From positions 1 through 33,179 of the forward strand of contig CADDYW010000041.1 of NCBI GenBank assembly GCA_902810745.1: 33,179 nucleotides of DNA. The letters run 5' to 3'. Position 1 is the first letter of the stretch. Each line of letters opens with the position of its first letter. This stretch comes from Chloroflexota bacterium. Lineage in GTDB: Bacteria; Chloroflexota; UBA6077; FW602-bin22; CADDYW01. A model generated the notes under the pieces. That model saw nothing but the letters and a program-made list of their open reading frames with translations, did no database searches and was not told the DNA's origin. The position numbers and the translations under genes are program-made. Below, piece after piece: positions 13,690-21,852 of the stretch.

Positions 13690-16683
13690 GTGGCGTGGTT
13701 AGCGCTGTCAGTTCTCGGTCCCTTCCGGGCCGAGCTGGAAGGGACGCCCATCACCTGCTTCCAGTACACCAAGGTTCAAGCACTCCTGATCTACCTGGCG
13801 GTCGAAGCCGATCGAGCACACCCACGAGAGCTCCTCGCGGAGCTTCTCTGGCCGGAGCAGGATGCGCGCACGGCCCGCCATAGTCTCAGTCAGGCACTCT
13901 TCTGCCTGCGTCGGGCGATCGGCGATCATCCGGCGACGCCCTTTCTCCTGCTCACCCGCGACACGGTTCGGTTCAACCGGGCCAGCGACCACTGGCTGGA
14001 TGTCACGGCGTTCCTCGATCTCCTGGACGCCTGCGAACGGCATCCGCATCGTCGTAGTCAGATCTGCTGGCAGTGCGCCCAACGGCTCAGTCAGGCCATG
14101 GATCTCTACCAAGGGCCCTTCCTCGACCAGTTTTCCCTCGTCGGCAGCGTGGCTTTCGATGACTGGATCATCGTCAGGCGCGAAGCTCTTCACCGGCGCG
14201 CTTGCCAGGTCCTCGCTCAGCTGGCCAGCTACTCCGAGCAAAACGGCGCCCTGACCGAGGCAGCCTCGTGCGCGCGACATCAGGTGACGCTCGACCCCTG
14301 CGACGAGGAGGCGCATCGACGCCTCATGCGTATCCTGGCCCGGAGTGGGCAACGCGGCGCGGCCATGGAGCAGTACCGGCGCTGCTGCCAGATCCTGGCC
14401 GACGAGATGGGCATCCAGCCAGAACCGGAAACGACGGAGCTGTACCAGCGCATCCGCAACGGTCTGGAACCGGAACGCGTGAGGCCGAGGTTGGAGCCGC
14501 CTACCAGCCCGCGCTACGAGCTTCCTCCGCAGCTGACCCCGTTCGTCGGTCGCCAGGACGAGCTGAAGCAGATCGCGGATCTGCTGGCCCATCCGGAATG
14601 TCGGCTGGTGACCCTGACCGGTCCCGGGGGGATCGGCAAGACGCGGCTGGCGATCGAGGCAGCGCGGCGCGGTGTCGATGCCGTCGCGGACGGTGCGTGC
14701 TTCGTCCCACTCGCCGGGCTGCGCTCGCATGCCCTCCTCGTTCTCGCGATCACACACGCCCTTGGTCTCACTCTGTACACCAGGGAAGACCCGAGAAAGC
14801 AGCTCCTCGGCTACCTCCAGGAGCGGGAGCTCCTCCTGGTCCTGGATAACTTCGAGCACCTGCTCGAAGGGGCTGGCCTCGTCGCGCAGATTCTTAAGCA
14901 CGCCCCGAGGGTGCGGATCCTGATCACGTCGCGGGAGCGCCTGAACCTGCACGGCGAGTGGGTGATCGACATCGAAGGGTTGGACGTGCCAGCCGAGGAC
15001 GAGGATGCAAAGATTGCCGATTGTAGCGCCGTGCAGCTCTTCATCCAGAGCGCGCGCCGGGCGAAGTCGGGCTTTTCGCCAGGTCCGAGCGATTTGCGCG
15101 CGATCGCGCGCATCTGCCGGCTCGTCGGTGGCATGCCGCTCGGGATCGAGCTTTCGGCCGCCTGGGTTCCGGTGCTGTCGTCGGAGGAGATTGCCCGGGA
15201 GATCGCAAACAGCATCGACTTCCTCGCGGCAAGGGTCCGGGACGTGCCGGAGCGGCATCGCAGCATTCGTGCCGTGTTTGATCATTCGTGGAGGATGCTT
15301 GACGAGAGCGAGCAGCGCGTGTTCGCTCGGTTATCCGTGTTTCATGGTCCCTTTCAGCGCGAAGCGGCCGAGCAGGTGGCAGGACGATCTTTGCCGCTTC
15401 TGTCCGCGCTCGTCAGCAAGTCGCTCCTGCGTCGCAATGCCTCGGGAAAGTACGAGCTGCACGAGCTCCTCCGTCAGTACGCCGAAGATCATCTCGATGC
15501 GGCGCCAGCCGAGGCCTCCGCCGCGCGCAGCGCGCATGCGTCCTACTACGGCGACTTTTTAGAGCGCAACGCGGAGCTACTCAGAGGGAAGGACCTCGAA
15601 ACCGCGCTCCGGAACGTCGGTGGCGAGGTCGAGAACGTGCACGCGGCGTGGCGCTGGGCGGTGCAGAACACACGCTCGGAGCTCATCGCGCGGGCAGTGC
15701 ATGGGTTCTGGCTCTTTTCGGAGATCACTGGCCGATACGTCGCCGCCCGCTCCGCTTTCGAAGAAGCGATCGTCGCGCTCCAGGTACCTGCGAACGCGAG
15801 TGAGGAGTCCGACGCGACCCGAGCCCTGGCGCTCGGACGCGTCCTCTGTCATCTTGGTTCGTTGCCGGTTCGCGTCGGCAACTACGAGCAGGGCAGCACG
15901 CTGATCAATCAGAGCCTGGAGATTCTGCACCAGGTTGGTATGCCGGCCGATCTCGGCCTCGCACTCAACTTCAAGGCGATGTACGCCCATGCACGGCAGG
16001 ACTACGTGGGCGAGCAGCGGGACCTGACCGAAAGCATTCACCATTTCGAAACGGCAAACGACAGGTGGGGCCTGGGCTACTCCCTGAACGATCTCGGCAT
16101 GGCGACGTTTCTCCTGGGAGACAGCAGCGAGGCGCTGCGGCTTTGCCAGCGGAGTCTGGACGTCTTCGCGGAGATTGGCGACAAGCGCGGCTTGGCGTTC
16201 GCACTCAAAAACCTTGGCATTATCACCGGCGAGCTTGGTCACCACGCCGAGGCGCGGCGGAACCTCACCGCGTGCCTCGAAGCATACCGCGCCATCGGGC
16301 ACCGGTGGGGCACGGCGGATGCGCTCAGTCGTCTGGGTGTACTCGCGCGCTCGACCGGCGATTACGGCGAGTCTCTCGACTGCTTCCTGGCGGCGCTGCG
16401 GACTGCCGTCGACATCGGCTCGACAACGCTCACGCTCGAGGTGCTGACCGAGCTCGCGGGGTCGTTAGCACCTCTGGGTAAGCGCGAAGAGACGATCACC
16501 CTCCTCGCATCAATCAGCCGTCACCCCGCCGGGGGGCCGATCATCTGGGACCGAGCGCGGCGCCGGCTGGATGAGCTCCACGCCTGCTCGGTGCCCGAGC
16601 TCCCTCCCGAGACCTGCAACAGGATCCTCCAGGAGCAGGTACACGCCCTCCTGGCTGGTCACCTCGCACGGCAGAGCCCGTGA
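13690..16683 (+). CDS. BTAD (SARP-type) transcriptional regulator with NB-ARC ATPase and TPR domains
   Basis: 997 residues. Order: an N-terminal winged-helix DNA-binding domain (about 1-95; LSVLGPFRAELEG and the LAELLWPEQDARTARHSLSQAL run); a bacterial transcriptional activation domain of TPR-like helices (about 100-255); an AAA/NB-ARC ATPase starting FVGRQDELKQIADLL with Walker A GPGGIGKTR at about 311-319 and Walker B LLLVLDNFEHLL; then a winged-helix-like region and C-terminal TPR repeats (about 640-930). This is the architecture of large SARP/AfsR-like activators, with DNA binding at the N-terminus, unlike the LuxR protein upstream. GTG at 13690 has AGGAG eight to ten bases upstream. Divergence from the DUF1326/DUF2182 unit makes that unit a candidate target; the inducing ligand is unknown. 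Confidence 0.9.
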   Translation: MAWLALSVLGPFRAELEGTPITCFQYTKVQALLIYLAVEADRAHPRELLAELLWPEQDARTARHSLSQALFCLRRAIGDHPATPFLLLTRDTVRFNRASDHWLDVTAFLDLLDACERHPHRRSQICWQCAQRLSQAMDLYQGPFLDQFSLVGSVAFDDWIIVRREALHRRACQVLAQLASYSEQNGALTEAASCARHQVTLDPCDEEAHRRLMRILARSGQRGAAMEQYRRCCQILADEMGIQPEPETTELYQRIRNGLEPERVRPRLEPPTSPRYELPPQLTPFVGRQDELKQIADLLAHPECRLVTLTGPGGIGKTRLAIEAARRGVDAVADGACFVPLAGLRSHALLVLAITHALGLTLYTREDPRKQLLGYLQERELLLVLDNFEHLLEGAGLVAQILKHAPRVRILITSRERLNLHGEWVIDIEGLDVPAEDEDAKIADCSAVQLFIQSARRAKSGFSPGPSDLRAIARICRLVGGMPLGIELSAAWVPVLSSEEIAREIANSIDFLAARVRDVPERHRSIRAVFDHSWRMLDESEQRVFARLSVFHGPFQREAAEQVAGRSLPLLSALVSKSLLRRNASGKYELHELLRQYAEDHLDAAPAEASAARSAHASYYGDFLERNAELLRGKDLETALRNVGGEVENVHAAWRWAVQNTRSELIARAVHGFWLFSEITGRYVAARSAFEEAIVALQVPANASEESDATRALALGRVLCHLGSLPVRVGNYEQGSTLINQSLEILHQVGMPADLGLALNFKAMYAHARQDYVGEQRDLTESIHHFETANDRWGLGYSLNDLGMATFLLGDSSEALRLCQRSLDVFAEIGDKRGLAFALKNLGIITGELGHHAEARRNLTACLEAYRAIGHRWGTADALSRLGVLARSTGDYGESLDCFLAALRTAVDIGSTTLTLEVLTELAGSLAPLGKREETITLLASISRHPAGGPIIWDRARRRLDELHACSVPELPPETCNRILQEQVHALLAGHLARQSP

Positions 16684-16744
16684 CCTGCGAGATCCGCGAG
16701 GCAGGTGCGCGATGCGCATCAAGCCCTCGCACCGCCGACGGGGA

Positions 16745-16774
16745 TTGCCGGGAGTGCCCGCCGAGGCGTATGAT
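16745..16774 (+). promoter_or_regulatory. Promoter for the second TIM-barrel protein
   Basis: TTGCCG (16745-16750), an 18-base spacer and TATGAT (16769-16774; five of six consensus bases), about 72 bases before the ATG at 16847. It lets the gene be expressed independently of the upstream regulator. Confidence 0.55.
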
Positions 16775-16846
16775 GCTTGCGTTCCACCCTCTCCCTGACC
16801 TATCTCCCGGTCTTCGGTAGCGGGATGGCTTGCTGGAGGACATTGC

Positions 16847-17692
16847 ATGCGGCTCTGTTACAGTACCTGGAGTATGCAGAAGCCGAGTGTCGACGAGATG
16901 CTCGCTAACCTGGCCGAGATCGGCTTCGATAGTGTCGAGCTGACCGTCATTCCCGGCTGGAGTCTCGAGCTCGACACCCTCGACAGGGCCGAGCGCAAGC
17001 GTATTCGCGGGCTACTTGATCGGTACGGCCTGGCTCTGCCCGCTATCGCCGGCCATCGCTCCCTCCTGGCAACCGATCCGGACGAGCACGCCGAGAACTG
17101 GCGTCGCCTGACCGGCGCAATCGACCTCTGTGTCGACTGGGCTGGCCCGAGCGGTCCGCCGTCGCTCGATACCACCGTGGGCGCGCACGGACGACAGTGG
17201 GACGAGTGTAAAGATCTCCTGGTGGAGCGTCTGAGCAAGCTCTGTGACTACGCTGCCGAGCGTGGCGTGATCGTCGGCATCGAGCCACACGTCAACGATG
17301 TGCTGGAAACCCCCGAGCGGACCCTCGAGCTACTCGATCTGATCCGTCATCCAAGCCTGAAGGTAACTTTCGACATCAGCCACTTCAACGTCCAAGGTAT
17401 CCCGATCGAGTACAGTGTCTCACTGCTGGCGCCGGTCGCCTGCTTCACCCACATCAAGGACGAAAGCGGTCGCGTGCCTGACTTTCAGTTTCTGATCCCC
17501 GGCGAAGGCGAGTTCGATTACGTGCGCTACCTTCGGGCGATGCACCGGGCCGGCTGGACTGGCGACATTGGTGTTGAGATTAGCCTGATGGTGCAACGAA
17601 GGCCCGGCTACGATCCCTGGGCAGCGGCACGGCAATCTTACGCCGTGCTCAGCCGGGCCTTCGAGGAGGCCGGGGTGCCACGGGCGAAGTGA
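16847..17692 (+). CDS. Sugar phosphate isomerase/epimerase (TIM barrel)
   Basis: 281-residue barrel with a complete set of likely metal ligands: Glu in VIVGIEPHVND, Asp and His in FDISHFNV, His in FTHIKDESGRVPDF and Glu in IGVEISLMVQ near the C-terminus. The HIKD followed by Arg-containing loop and GEGEFDY(V) match hydroxypyruvate-isomerase/inosose-dehydratase-like relatives. ATG 16847 has GGAGG seven bases upstream. It is a separate transcription unit, 163 bases from the BTAD regulator on the same strand. The substrate cannot be assigned. Confidence 0.83.
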   Translation: MRLCYSTWSMQKPSVDEMLANLAEIGFDSVELTVIPGWSLELDTLDRAERKRIRGLLDRYGLALPAIAGHRSLLATDPDEHAENWRRLTGAIDLCVDWAGPSGPPSLDTTVGAHGRQWDECKDLLVERLSKLCDYAAERGVIVGIEPHVNDVLETPERTLELLDLIRHPSLKVTFDISHFNVQGIPIEYSVSLLAPVACFTHIKDESGRVPDFQFLIPGEGEFDYVRYLRAMHRAGWTGDIGVEISLMVQRRPGYDPWAAARQSYAVLSRAFEEAGVPRAK

Positions 17693-17829
17693 AGCGTTAC
17701 GTTTGGCGCACCTTCTGCGTGGAACGAGCGGAATCGTTGAGCTGACACAACGAGCGCAGGAGTTAGATGGCACTTCATGATATGCTGAAGAGAGTATCAC
17801 GCGACGGACACGGCGGTATGCTCAATATC

Positions 17830-17931
17830 TATCCTGGTTGCTGTTCGTCCCGTGCACGACGGACCGTGGAGAGTGCTCAAGGCCCGGGGGCCTTGAGCAG
17901 TGATATCCAGGTTGGACGAAGGATACGGTCC
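17830..17931 (+). promoter_or_regulatory. Structured leader of the prenyltransferase gene, with ribosome-site sequestration
   Basis: Core: TGCTCAAGGCCC (17874-17885) and its exact complement (17888-17899) form a 12-bp stem. Around it TTCGTCC (17844-17850) pairs with GGACGAA (17914-17920) and TATCC (17830-17834) pairs with GGATA (17921-17925). Together these cover the likely Shine-Dalgarno GAAGGAT before the GTG at 17934. A competing helix, GGACCG (17861-17866) with CGGTCC (17926-17931), cannot form at the same time. This is the geometry of a regulated leader, but no known riboswitch class is recognised and no energies were computed. Confidence 0.5.
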
Positions 17932-17933
17932 AC

Positions 17934-18869
17934 GTGTTAGATCACGAATTATCCCACCCAAATTCAGCGGTCGCCGCACCACGCGCCTCTCTTCCCGCGG
18001 TCGTCTGGGGCCTGATTCGTGCGTGCCGACCAAAGCAGTGGACCAAGAACGTTCTGCTGTTCTTTGGCCTGATCTTCGCCCTGAAGCTGACTGATCTGGC
18101 TCTTGCCGAGAGGGCGCTCGCCGGCTTCCTCGTCTTTTGTGCCGCGAGCAGCGCGGTCTACCTCGTCAACGATGTCGCCGACGTCGAGCAGGATCGGCAG
18201 CATCCAGCGAAACGCATGCGCCCGCTCGCCGCTGGTGTCATCAGCACGACCCAGGCAATCGGGCTGGCAGCAATCCTGACGGCGATCGCGATCGCCGCCA
18301 GCATTGCCCTCGGGCAGACCTTCGCTCTGCTCACCACGATCTACGTGATCATGACGCTCGCGTACTCGATGAAGCTCAAGCACGTCGTCTTGATCGATGT
18401 GTTCGTTCTGGCCGCTGGCTTTGTGCTACGGGCGGCAGCCGGCGCGGTGGTGGTGGGCGTCCCCATCTCGCCGTGGCTCTACGTGTGTACGGTGCTGGCG
18501 TCGCTCTTCCTCGGATTTGGCAAGCGGCGGCACGAACTGATGCTCCTCAGCGACGCGGCAGGTACCCATCGTCCGATTCTGGAAGAGTACAGCCTGCCTC
18601 TGCTCGACCAGCTGATCGTGATCGTCACAGCAGCGGCGATCATGGCGTACTCGCTCTATACGTTCTCCGCGGAGAATCTACCAGGCGACCATTCGATGAT
18701 GCTCACCATCCCATTCGTGCTGTACGGCTTCTTCCGGTATCTGTACCTGGTCCATCAGAAAAATGGTGGGGGGAGCCCGGAGGATGCGCTGATCGGCGAT
18801 CCTCACCTGCTTCTGTCGGTCATCCTCTGGCTGCTCACCGCGGTGATCATCCTCTATCTTGGTCGCTGA
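17934..18869 (+). CDS. Decaprenyl-phosphate phosphoribosyltransferase-like UbiA prenyltransferase
   Basis: 311 residues with about eight or nine transmembrane helices. It carries the RPKQWTKNVLLF signature after a short N-terminal tail, and the first Asp-rich motif NDVADVEQD (79-87) followed by HPAKRMRPLAAG. These together identify the UbiA branch that transfers 5-phosphoribose from PRPP to a polyprenyl phosphate. In mycobacteria the product is the arabinose donor precursor for cell-wall arabinan; the role here is unknown but should be envelope-related. GTG at 17934 is the only credible start, with GAAGGAT as ribosome site inside a structured leader. The usual epimerase partner genes (DprE1/DprE2-like) are not adjacent. 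It converges on the esterase with a seven-base gap. Confidence 0.85.
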   Translation: MLDHELSHPNSAVAAPRASLPAVVWGLIRACRPKQWTKNVLLFFGLIFALKLTDLALAERALAGFLVFCAASSAVYLVNDVADVEQDRQHPAKRMRPLAAGVISTTQAIGLAAILTAIAIAASIALGQTFALLTTIYVIMTLAYSMKLKHVVLIDVFVLAAGFVLRAAAGAVVVGVPISPWLYVCTVLASLFLGFGKRRHELMLLSDAAGTHRPILEEYSLPLLDQLIVIVTAAAIMAYSLYTFSAENLPGDHSMMLTIPFVLYGFFRYLYLVHQKNGGGSPEDALIGDPHLLLSVILWLLTAVIILYLGR

Positions 18870-18876
18870 AACGCAT

Positions 18877-19527
18877 TCACGAACCCCCGATACGCAGCAG
18901 CCAGTCCGCGACGTCTCGGAGCTCCTCGGCCCCGATGTGATGGGCGATCGGGTACTCGCGGTAGGTCAGGTCGACGCCAAGCCGCAAGAAGTCATCACGT
19001 GCCTGTCGGCCCATGGCGATCGGAATCAGGGGATCGGCGGTGCCGTGCGCGACGAAGGCCGGTCGGTGGGCCAGACGGGCTTCGTCGACGGGTCGAGCCA
19101 GATTGACGGGAAGGTAGCCACTGAGCATGATCGTGCCAGCAACCAGCTCCGGGCGGGTCAGCAGGAGCGAGCCGGCCATCACCGCGCCTTGGCTGAAGCC
19201 AAGGGAGTAAATGCGCGATGGATCAATCGGGTAGGCAGTCGGAAGCTGGCTGACGAACCGCTGCAATGCAGCGAGGCTTGCGCCGAAGCTCGCCGGCTCC
19301 GGCTCTCCGATGGCGCCGATCTGATACCACGCGAAGCCGTCGAAGAATGGGATGGGAGCACGGGCACTTATGATGAAGAGACGCGGATCCAGCTCATCGG
19401 CCAGCGAAAGCAGGTCGAGCTCGTTCGCGCCCCGACCGTGGAGCAGCAAGAGCGCCGGAAATGGCGTCAGCCCCTGAACCCGGGGCGACTGTACGACATG
19501 CTCGAGGGGGAGTGGTGATGAGCCCAC
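18877..19527 (-). CDS. Carboxylesterase/phospholipase-type alpha/beta hydrolase
   Basis: 216 residues, the usual length of the carboxylesterase/phospholipase family (Abhydrolase_2). Visible are the oxyanion segment LLLLHGRGANE (about 26-36), nucleophile Ser in GFSQGAVMA, acid Asp in AHGTADPLIP and the catalytic His in IAHHIGAEEL near the C-terminus. Predicted cytosolic hydrolysis of short acyl esters. Start: GTG at 19527 has GGAGG six bases upstream and gives the family's normal N-terminus; the open frame reaches back to 19659 but that extension (MAWQHVRDTWRS...) is arginine/tryptophan-rich and unlikely. It is 155 bases downstream of the third TIM-barrel gene on the same strand. Confidence 0.83.
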   Translation of the reverse strand: MGSSPLPLEHVVQSPRVQGLTPFPALLLLHGRGANELDLLSLADELDPRLFIISARAPIPFFDGFAWYQIGAIGEPEPASFGASLAALQRFVSQLPTAYPIDPSRIYSLGFSQGAVMAGSLLLTRPELVAGTIMLSGYLPVNLARPVDEARLAHRPAFVAHGTADPLIPIAMGRQARDDFLRLGVDLTYREYPIAHHIGAEELRDVADWLLRIGGS

Positions 19528-19682
19528 GAAAGCCTCCAGGTTGACGTGACTGAGATCCGACCACCCGGACCAGACTCCGAGCGAGAACAGCGCAGCGAGG
19601 TCGCGCGGGTAGAGCGCGTGTGCCGATCGCCAGGTATCCCTGACGTGCTGCCAGGCCACGACGGCCGGCCCATCGGGCCGGG

Positions 19683-20549
19683 CTACAGGCTGTCGAGTAT
19701 TCCGCGGAGGTAGCCAACCGCGTAGGTCGTCGCGGCTGCCTCGCGCACATCGCCGGGAATAGCCGGAAAGTGCTCGGGACAGAGGACGCCGCTGTACCCG
19801 ATATCCTTCAGCGCACCGAGCACCCGGTGGAAATTCACCTCGCCGGTCCCCGGAAGTACTTCGTCATAGCCAGTACCCGCCGCGCCCTCTCCCGCCGATT
19901 TGCGCACGTCGCGGATGTGCACGAAAACGATCCGGTCCGCAAATCGGTGAATTGCCGCCGTTGGATCATCGCCGACGATGTGATGAATCGCGTTATCGTA
20001 GAGATAGCCATTTGCCGAGCTTGGAACCGCGTCGAACAACTGCGCAAAGCGTTCCGCGCCCCAGAGCCAGCCACGGCGGTTGGGCGGCCACGGACTGTGA
20101 GTAGCGATTCGAACCCCAACCCGCTCGGCGACGGCACAAAGCCGCTGGTAATAATCCGCCACGCGCTTGAGCTGCTCGTCGTTTTCCTGCTCGGTCAGCT
20201 GATTGTCGATCGGCAGCGCGGTGGTAACCGTTCGCACCCCAACCTCGGCAAGGGCTTCCAGATCGTGACAGGCCCGCTCGAAGTCCGCCTGGCCTTCGGG
20301 TCTACCCAGGACGACGTCAGTCGTGATCTGTCCCAGTCCCATCGCCTCGACGGTAATCCCGGCCACCGTGAACTGCCGAACATAGTCCCGGAGCGCCCTG
20401 GGATCGAGCTGGCGCATCGCGGAGAAGCCGGGAACAGCCGTGGGGCTCTCCTGGACGGCCTCGATCCCGGTGGCCTGACAGAAGCTGATACGGGCAGCCG
20501 GATCCGTGCTCACCGCGCCCGGCCTCAAACAAAACCTCATCGAACCCAC
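19683..20549 (-). CDS. Sugar phosphate isomerase/epimerase-like TIM-barrel protein
   Basis: 288 residues. The later motifs are those of the family: a YLYDNAIHHIVGDDP segment, IVFVHIRDVRKS (metal His) and SGVLCPEHFPAIPGD near the end, with the GTGEVNF loop typical of mannonate-dehydratase- or hydroxypyruvate-isomerase-like proteins. The strand that usually supplies the first Glu ligand reads VGVRIATHSPWPPN instead, so that ligand seems to be replaced. Start: GTG at 20549 follows GAGG at good spacing; an ATG three codons later (20540) is possible. It may be co-transcribed with the esterase downstream. Substrate unknown. Confidence 0.78.
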   Translation of the reverse strand: MGSMRFCLRPGAVSTDPAARISFCQATGIEAVQESPTAVPGFSAMRQLDPRALRDYVRQFTVAGITVEAMGLGQITTDVVLGRPEGQADFERACHDLEALAEVGVRTVTTALPIDNQLTEQENDEQLKRVADYYQRLCAVAERVGVRIATHSPWPPNRRGWLWGAERFAQLFDAVPSSANGYLYDNAIHHIVGDDPTAAIHRFADRIVFVHIRDVRKSAGEGAAGTGYDEVLPGTGEVNFHRVLGALKDIGYSGVLCPEHFPAIPGDVREAAATTYAVGYLRGILDSL

Positions 20550-20885
20550 GCCCCTCCTCGGACCGGGAGACCCAGAATCGAACCGAAAAGAGTGCTGGAT
20601 CGCCTCTACGATTACTTGAGATCCCGGGTACCCGTGAGAGCAGATCAGGTTGCGCTGCGCTGATTATACTCCTGCGGCACGATGTGCTGCAGAAGCTTGC
20701 CTCGGAAGAGCGGAAGTTTCTTACCGTGCTGTCTTGCCGTTACCTTATTGACGTGCTCGAATACCTGTGATATTGTGACAGCCCATCCGGTGGGTGTACT
20801 TTCGCGACCCGCCTCGACCGTAGGAGACGCCCTTCTCCCACTAATCACAATTACCACGCGCCGGCTCGAGGCTCAGGAGAGCGAC
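20550..20885. other. Divergent intergenic region, 336 bases
   Basis: Lies between the TIM-barrel gene and the first ABC ATPase gene. It contains the plus-strand promoter at 20748-20776. No gene is supported: the frame that extends the ATPase N-terminus back to 20682 (Cys-rich, with no ribosome binding site) is treated as non-coding leader. Confidence 0.45.
20748..20776 (+). promoter_or_regulatory. Promoter of the ABC ATPase pair
   Basis: TTGACG (20748-20753), a 17-base spacer and TATTGT (20771-20776) with an upstream TGA forming an extended -10. The predicted leader is about 105 bases to the GTG at 20886. Confidence 0.68.
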
Positions 20886-21842
20886 GTGTATTCGGAAGTC
20901 CTTCGCGTACGTGATCTTCGGGTGTACTACCATACCCCGCGCGGACCGGTGAAGGCGGTCAACGGCGTTAGCTTCGCCGTCGGCACGCGCGAGAGGTTCG
21001 GCCTGGTTGGCGAGTCCGGTTCGGGCAAGTCGACGATCGCACTGGCACTGCTTCGATTGATCAAGCCGCCCGGCAAGATCGAGGGTGGCGAGATCCTCCT
21101 CGACGACCTCAACCTGCTAGCCCTTCCGGACGAGGAGATGCGCAAGGTGCGTCTCGCCGTGATCGCACTCGTCGCCCAGGGCGCCATGAACTCGCTGAAT
21201 CCTGTCTTGCGCGTCAAGGATCAGATTTACGATGCTCTTCAGGATCACGGCGTCCAGCTTTCGTCCCAGGAGTTCGATGAGCGTGTCCGGGATCTGCTCG
21301 AGCGGGTCGGTCTCCGTCGCGAGGTCGCGACGATGTACCCGCACGAGCTCAGCGGCGGAATGAAGCAGCGCGTGTGCATCGCCATCGCGATCAGTCTCCG
21401 CCCGAAGCTGATCATTGCCGACGAGCCGACCAGCGCGCTTGACGTCGTCGTCCAGCGGCAGGTCATGGAAACGCTCGAGAAGGTGCAGCAAGATCTGGGA
21501 GCATCGATCATTCTTATCGGCCACGACATGGGCTTGATGGCTCAGACGGTCGAGCGGCTCGGGGTGATGTACGCAGGAGATCTCGTAGAGGTTGCGTCGG
21601 TCAGCGACATTTTCCGCGAGCCTCTTCACCCGTATACCAGGCTTTTGATCGCCAGCCTGCCATCCTTCGATCAGAAGGGCGTGTTCCGTGGAATTCCCGG
21701 CTTGCCGCCATCCCTCTTAAACCGGGCGCCAGGTTGCCCATTCTACCCTCGGTGTCCCCAGGCGATGGAACGTTGTGCGATCGAAGAGCCGCCACTTCGC
21801 GAAGTGCAGCCAAAGCGTTGGGTCGCTTGCCACCTGTACTGA
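20886..21842 (+). CDS. Peptide/nickel-type ABC importer ATPase (DppD/OppD-like)
   Basis: 318-residue nucleotide-binding subunit. Walker A GESGSGKST is at 42-50, Q-loop in LVAQGAMNSLNPVL, signature LSGGMKQR, Walker B LIIADEPTSALD and H-loop LIGHDMGLM. The C-terminal oligopeptide-ATPase extension (HPYTRLLIASLP...) carries the four-Cys run GCPFYPRCPQAMERC...ACHLY, typical of Opp/Dpp ATPases. Start: GTG at 20886 has AGGAG six bases upstream; the open frame upstream to 20682 is not protein-like. It overlaps into a unit with the second ATPase ten bases downstream. The matching permeases are on the opposite strand. Confidence 0.9.
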   Translation: MYSEVLRVRDLRVYYHTPRGPVKAVNGVSFAVGTRERFGLVGESGSGKSTIALALLRLIKPPGKIEGGEILLDDLNLLALPDEEMRKVRLAVIALVAQGAMNSLNPVLRVKDQIYDALQDHGVQLSSQEFDERVRDLLERVGLRREVATMYPHELSGGMKQRVCIAIAISLRPKLIIADEPTSALDVVVQRQVMETLEKVQQDLGASIILIGHDMGLMAQTVERLGVMYAGDLVEVASVSDIFREPLHPYTRLLIASLPSFDQKGVFRGIPGLPPSLLNRAPGCPFYPRCPQAMERCAIEEPPLREVQPKRWVACHLY

Positions 21843-21852
21843 GGAGACAGCC

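Noticed and set aside
13512..13702. Leader ORF overlapping the BTAD regulator start
   Set aside because: It has a weakly placed AAGGAG and an overlap that could couple translation, but the peptide is not protein-like and no attenuation motif is seen.
13708..15285. Long minus-strand open frame opposite the BTAD regulator (525 codons)
   Set aside because: Antisense to a clearly recognisable regulator; composition and lack of motifs mark it as a shadow.
19528..19659. N-terminal extension of the carboxylesterase
   Set aside because: The GGAGG before GTG 19527 and the family's usual length both favour the shorter form.
20575..20584. tRNA-like T-loop (GGTTCGATTC on the minus strand)
   Set aside because: The flanking T-stem needs several wobble pairs and no acceptor, anticodon or D arms can be drawn around it.
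20682..20885. N-terminal extension of the first ABC ATPase
   Set aside because: It contains the promoter, is Cys-rich and unlike Opp/Dpp ATPases; GTG 20886 has the ribosome site.
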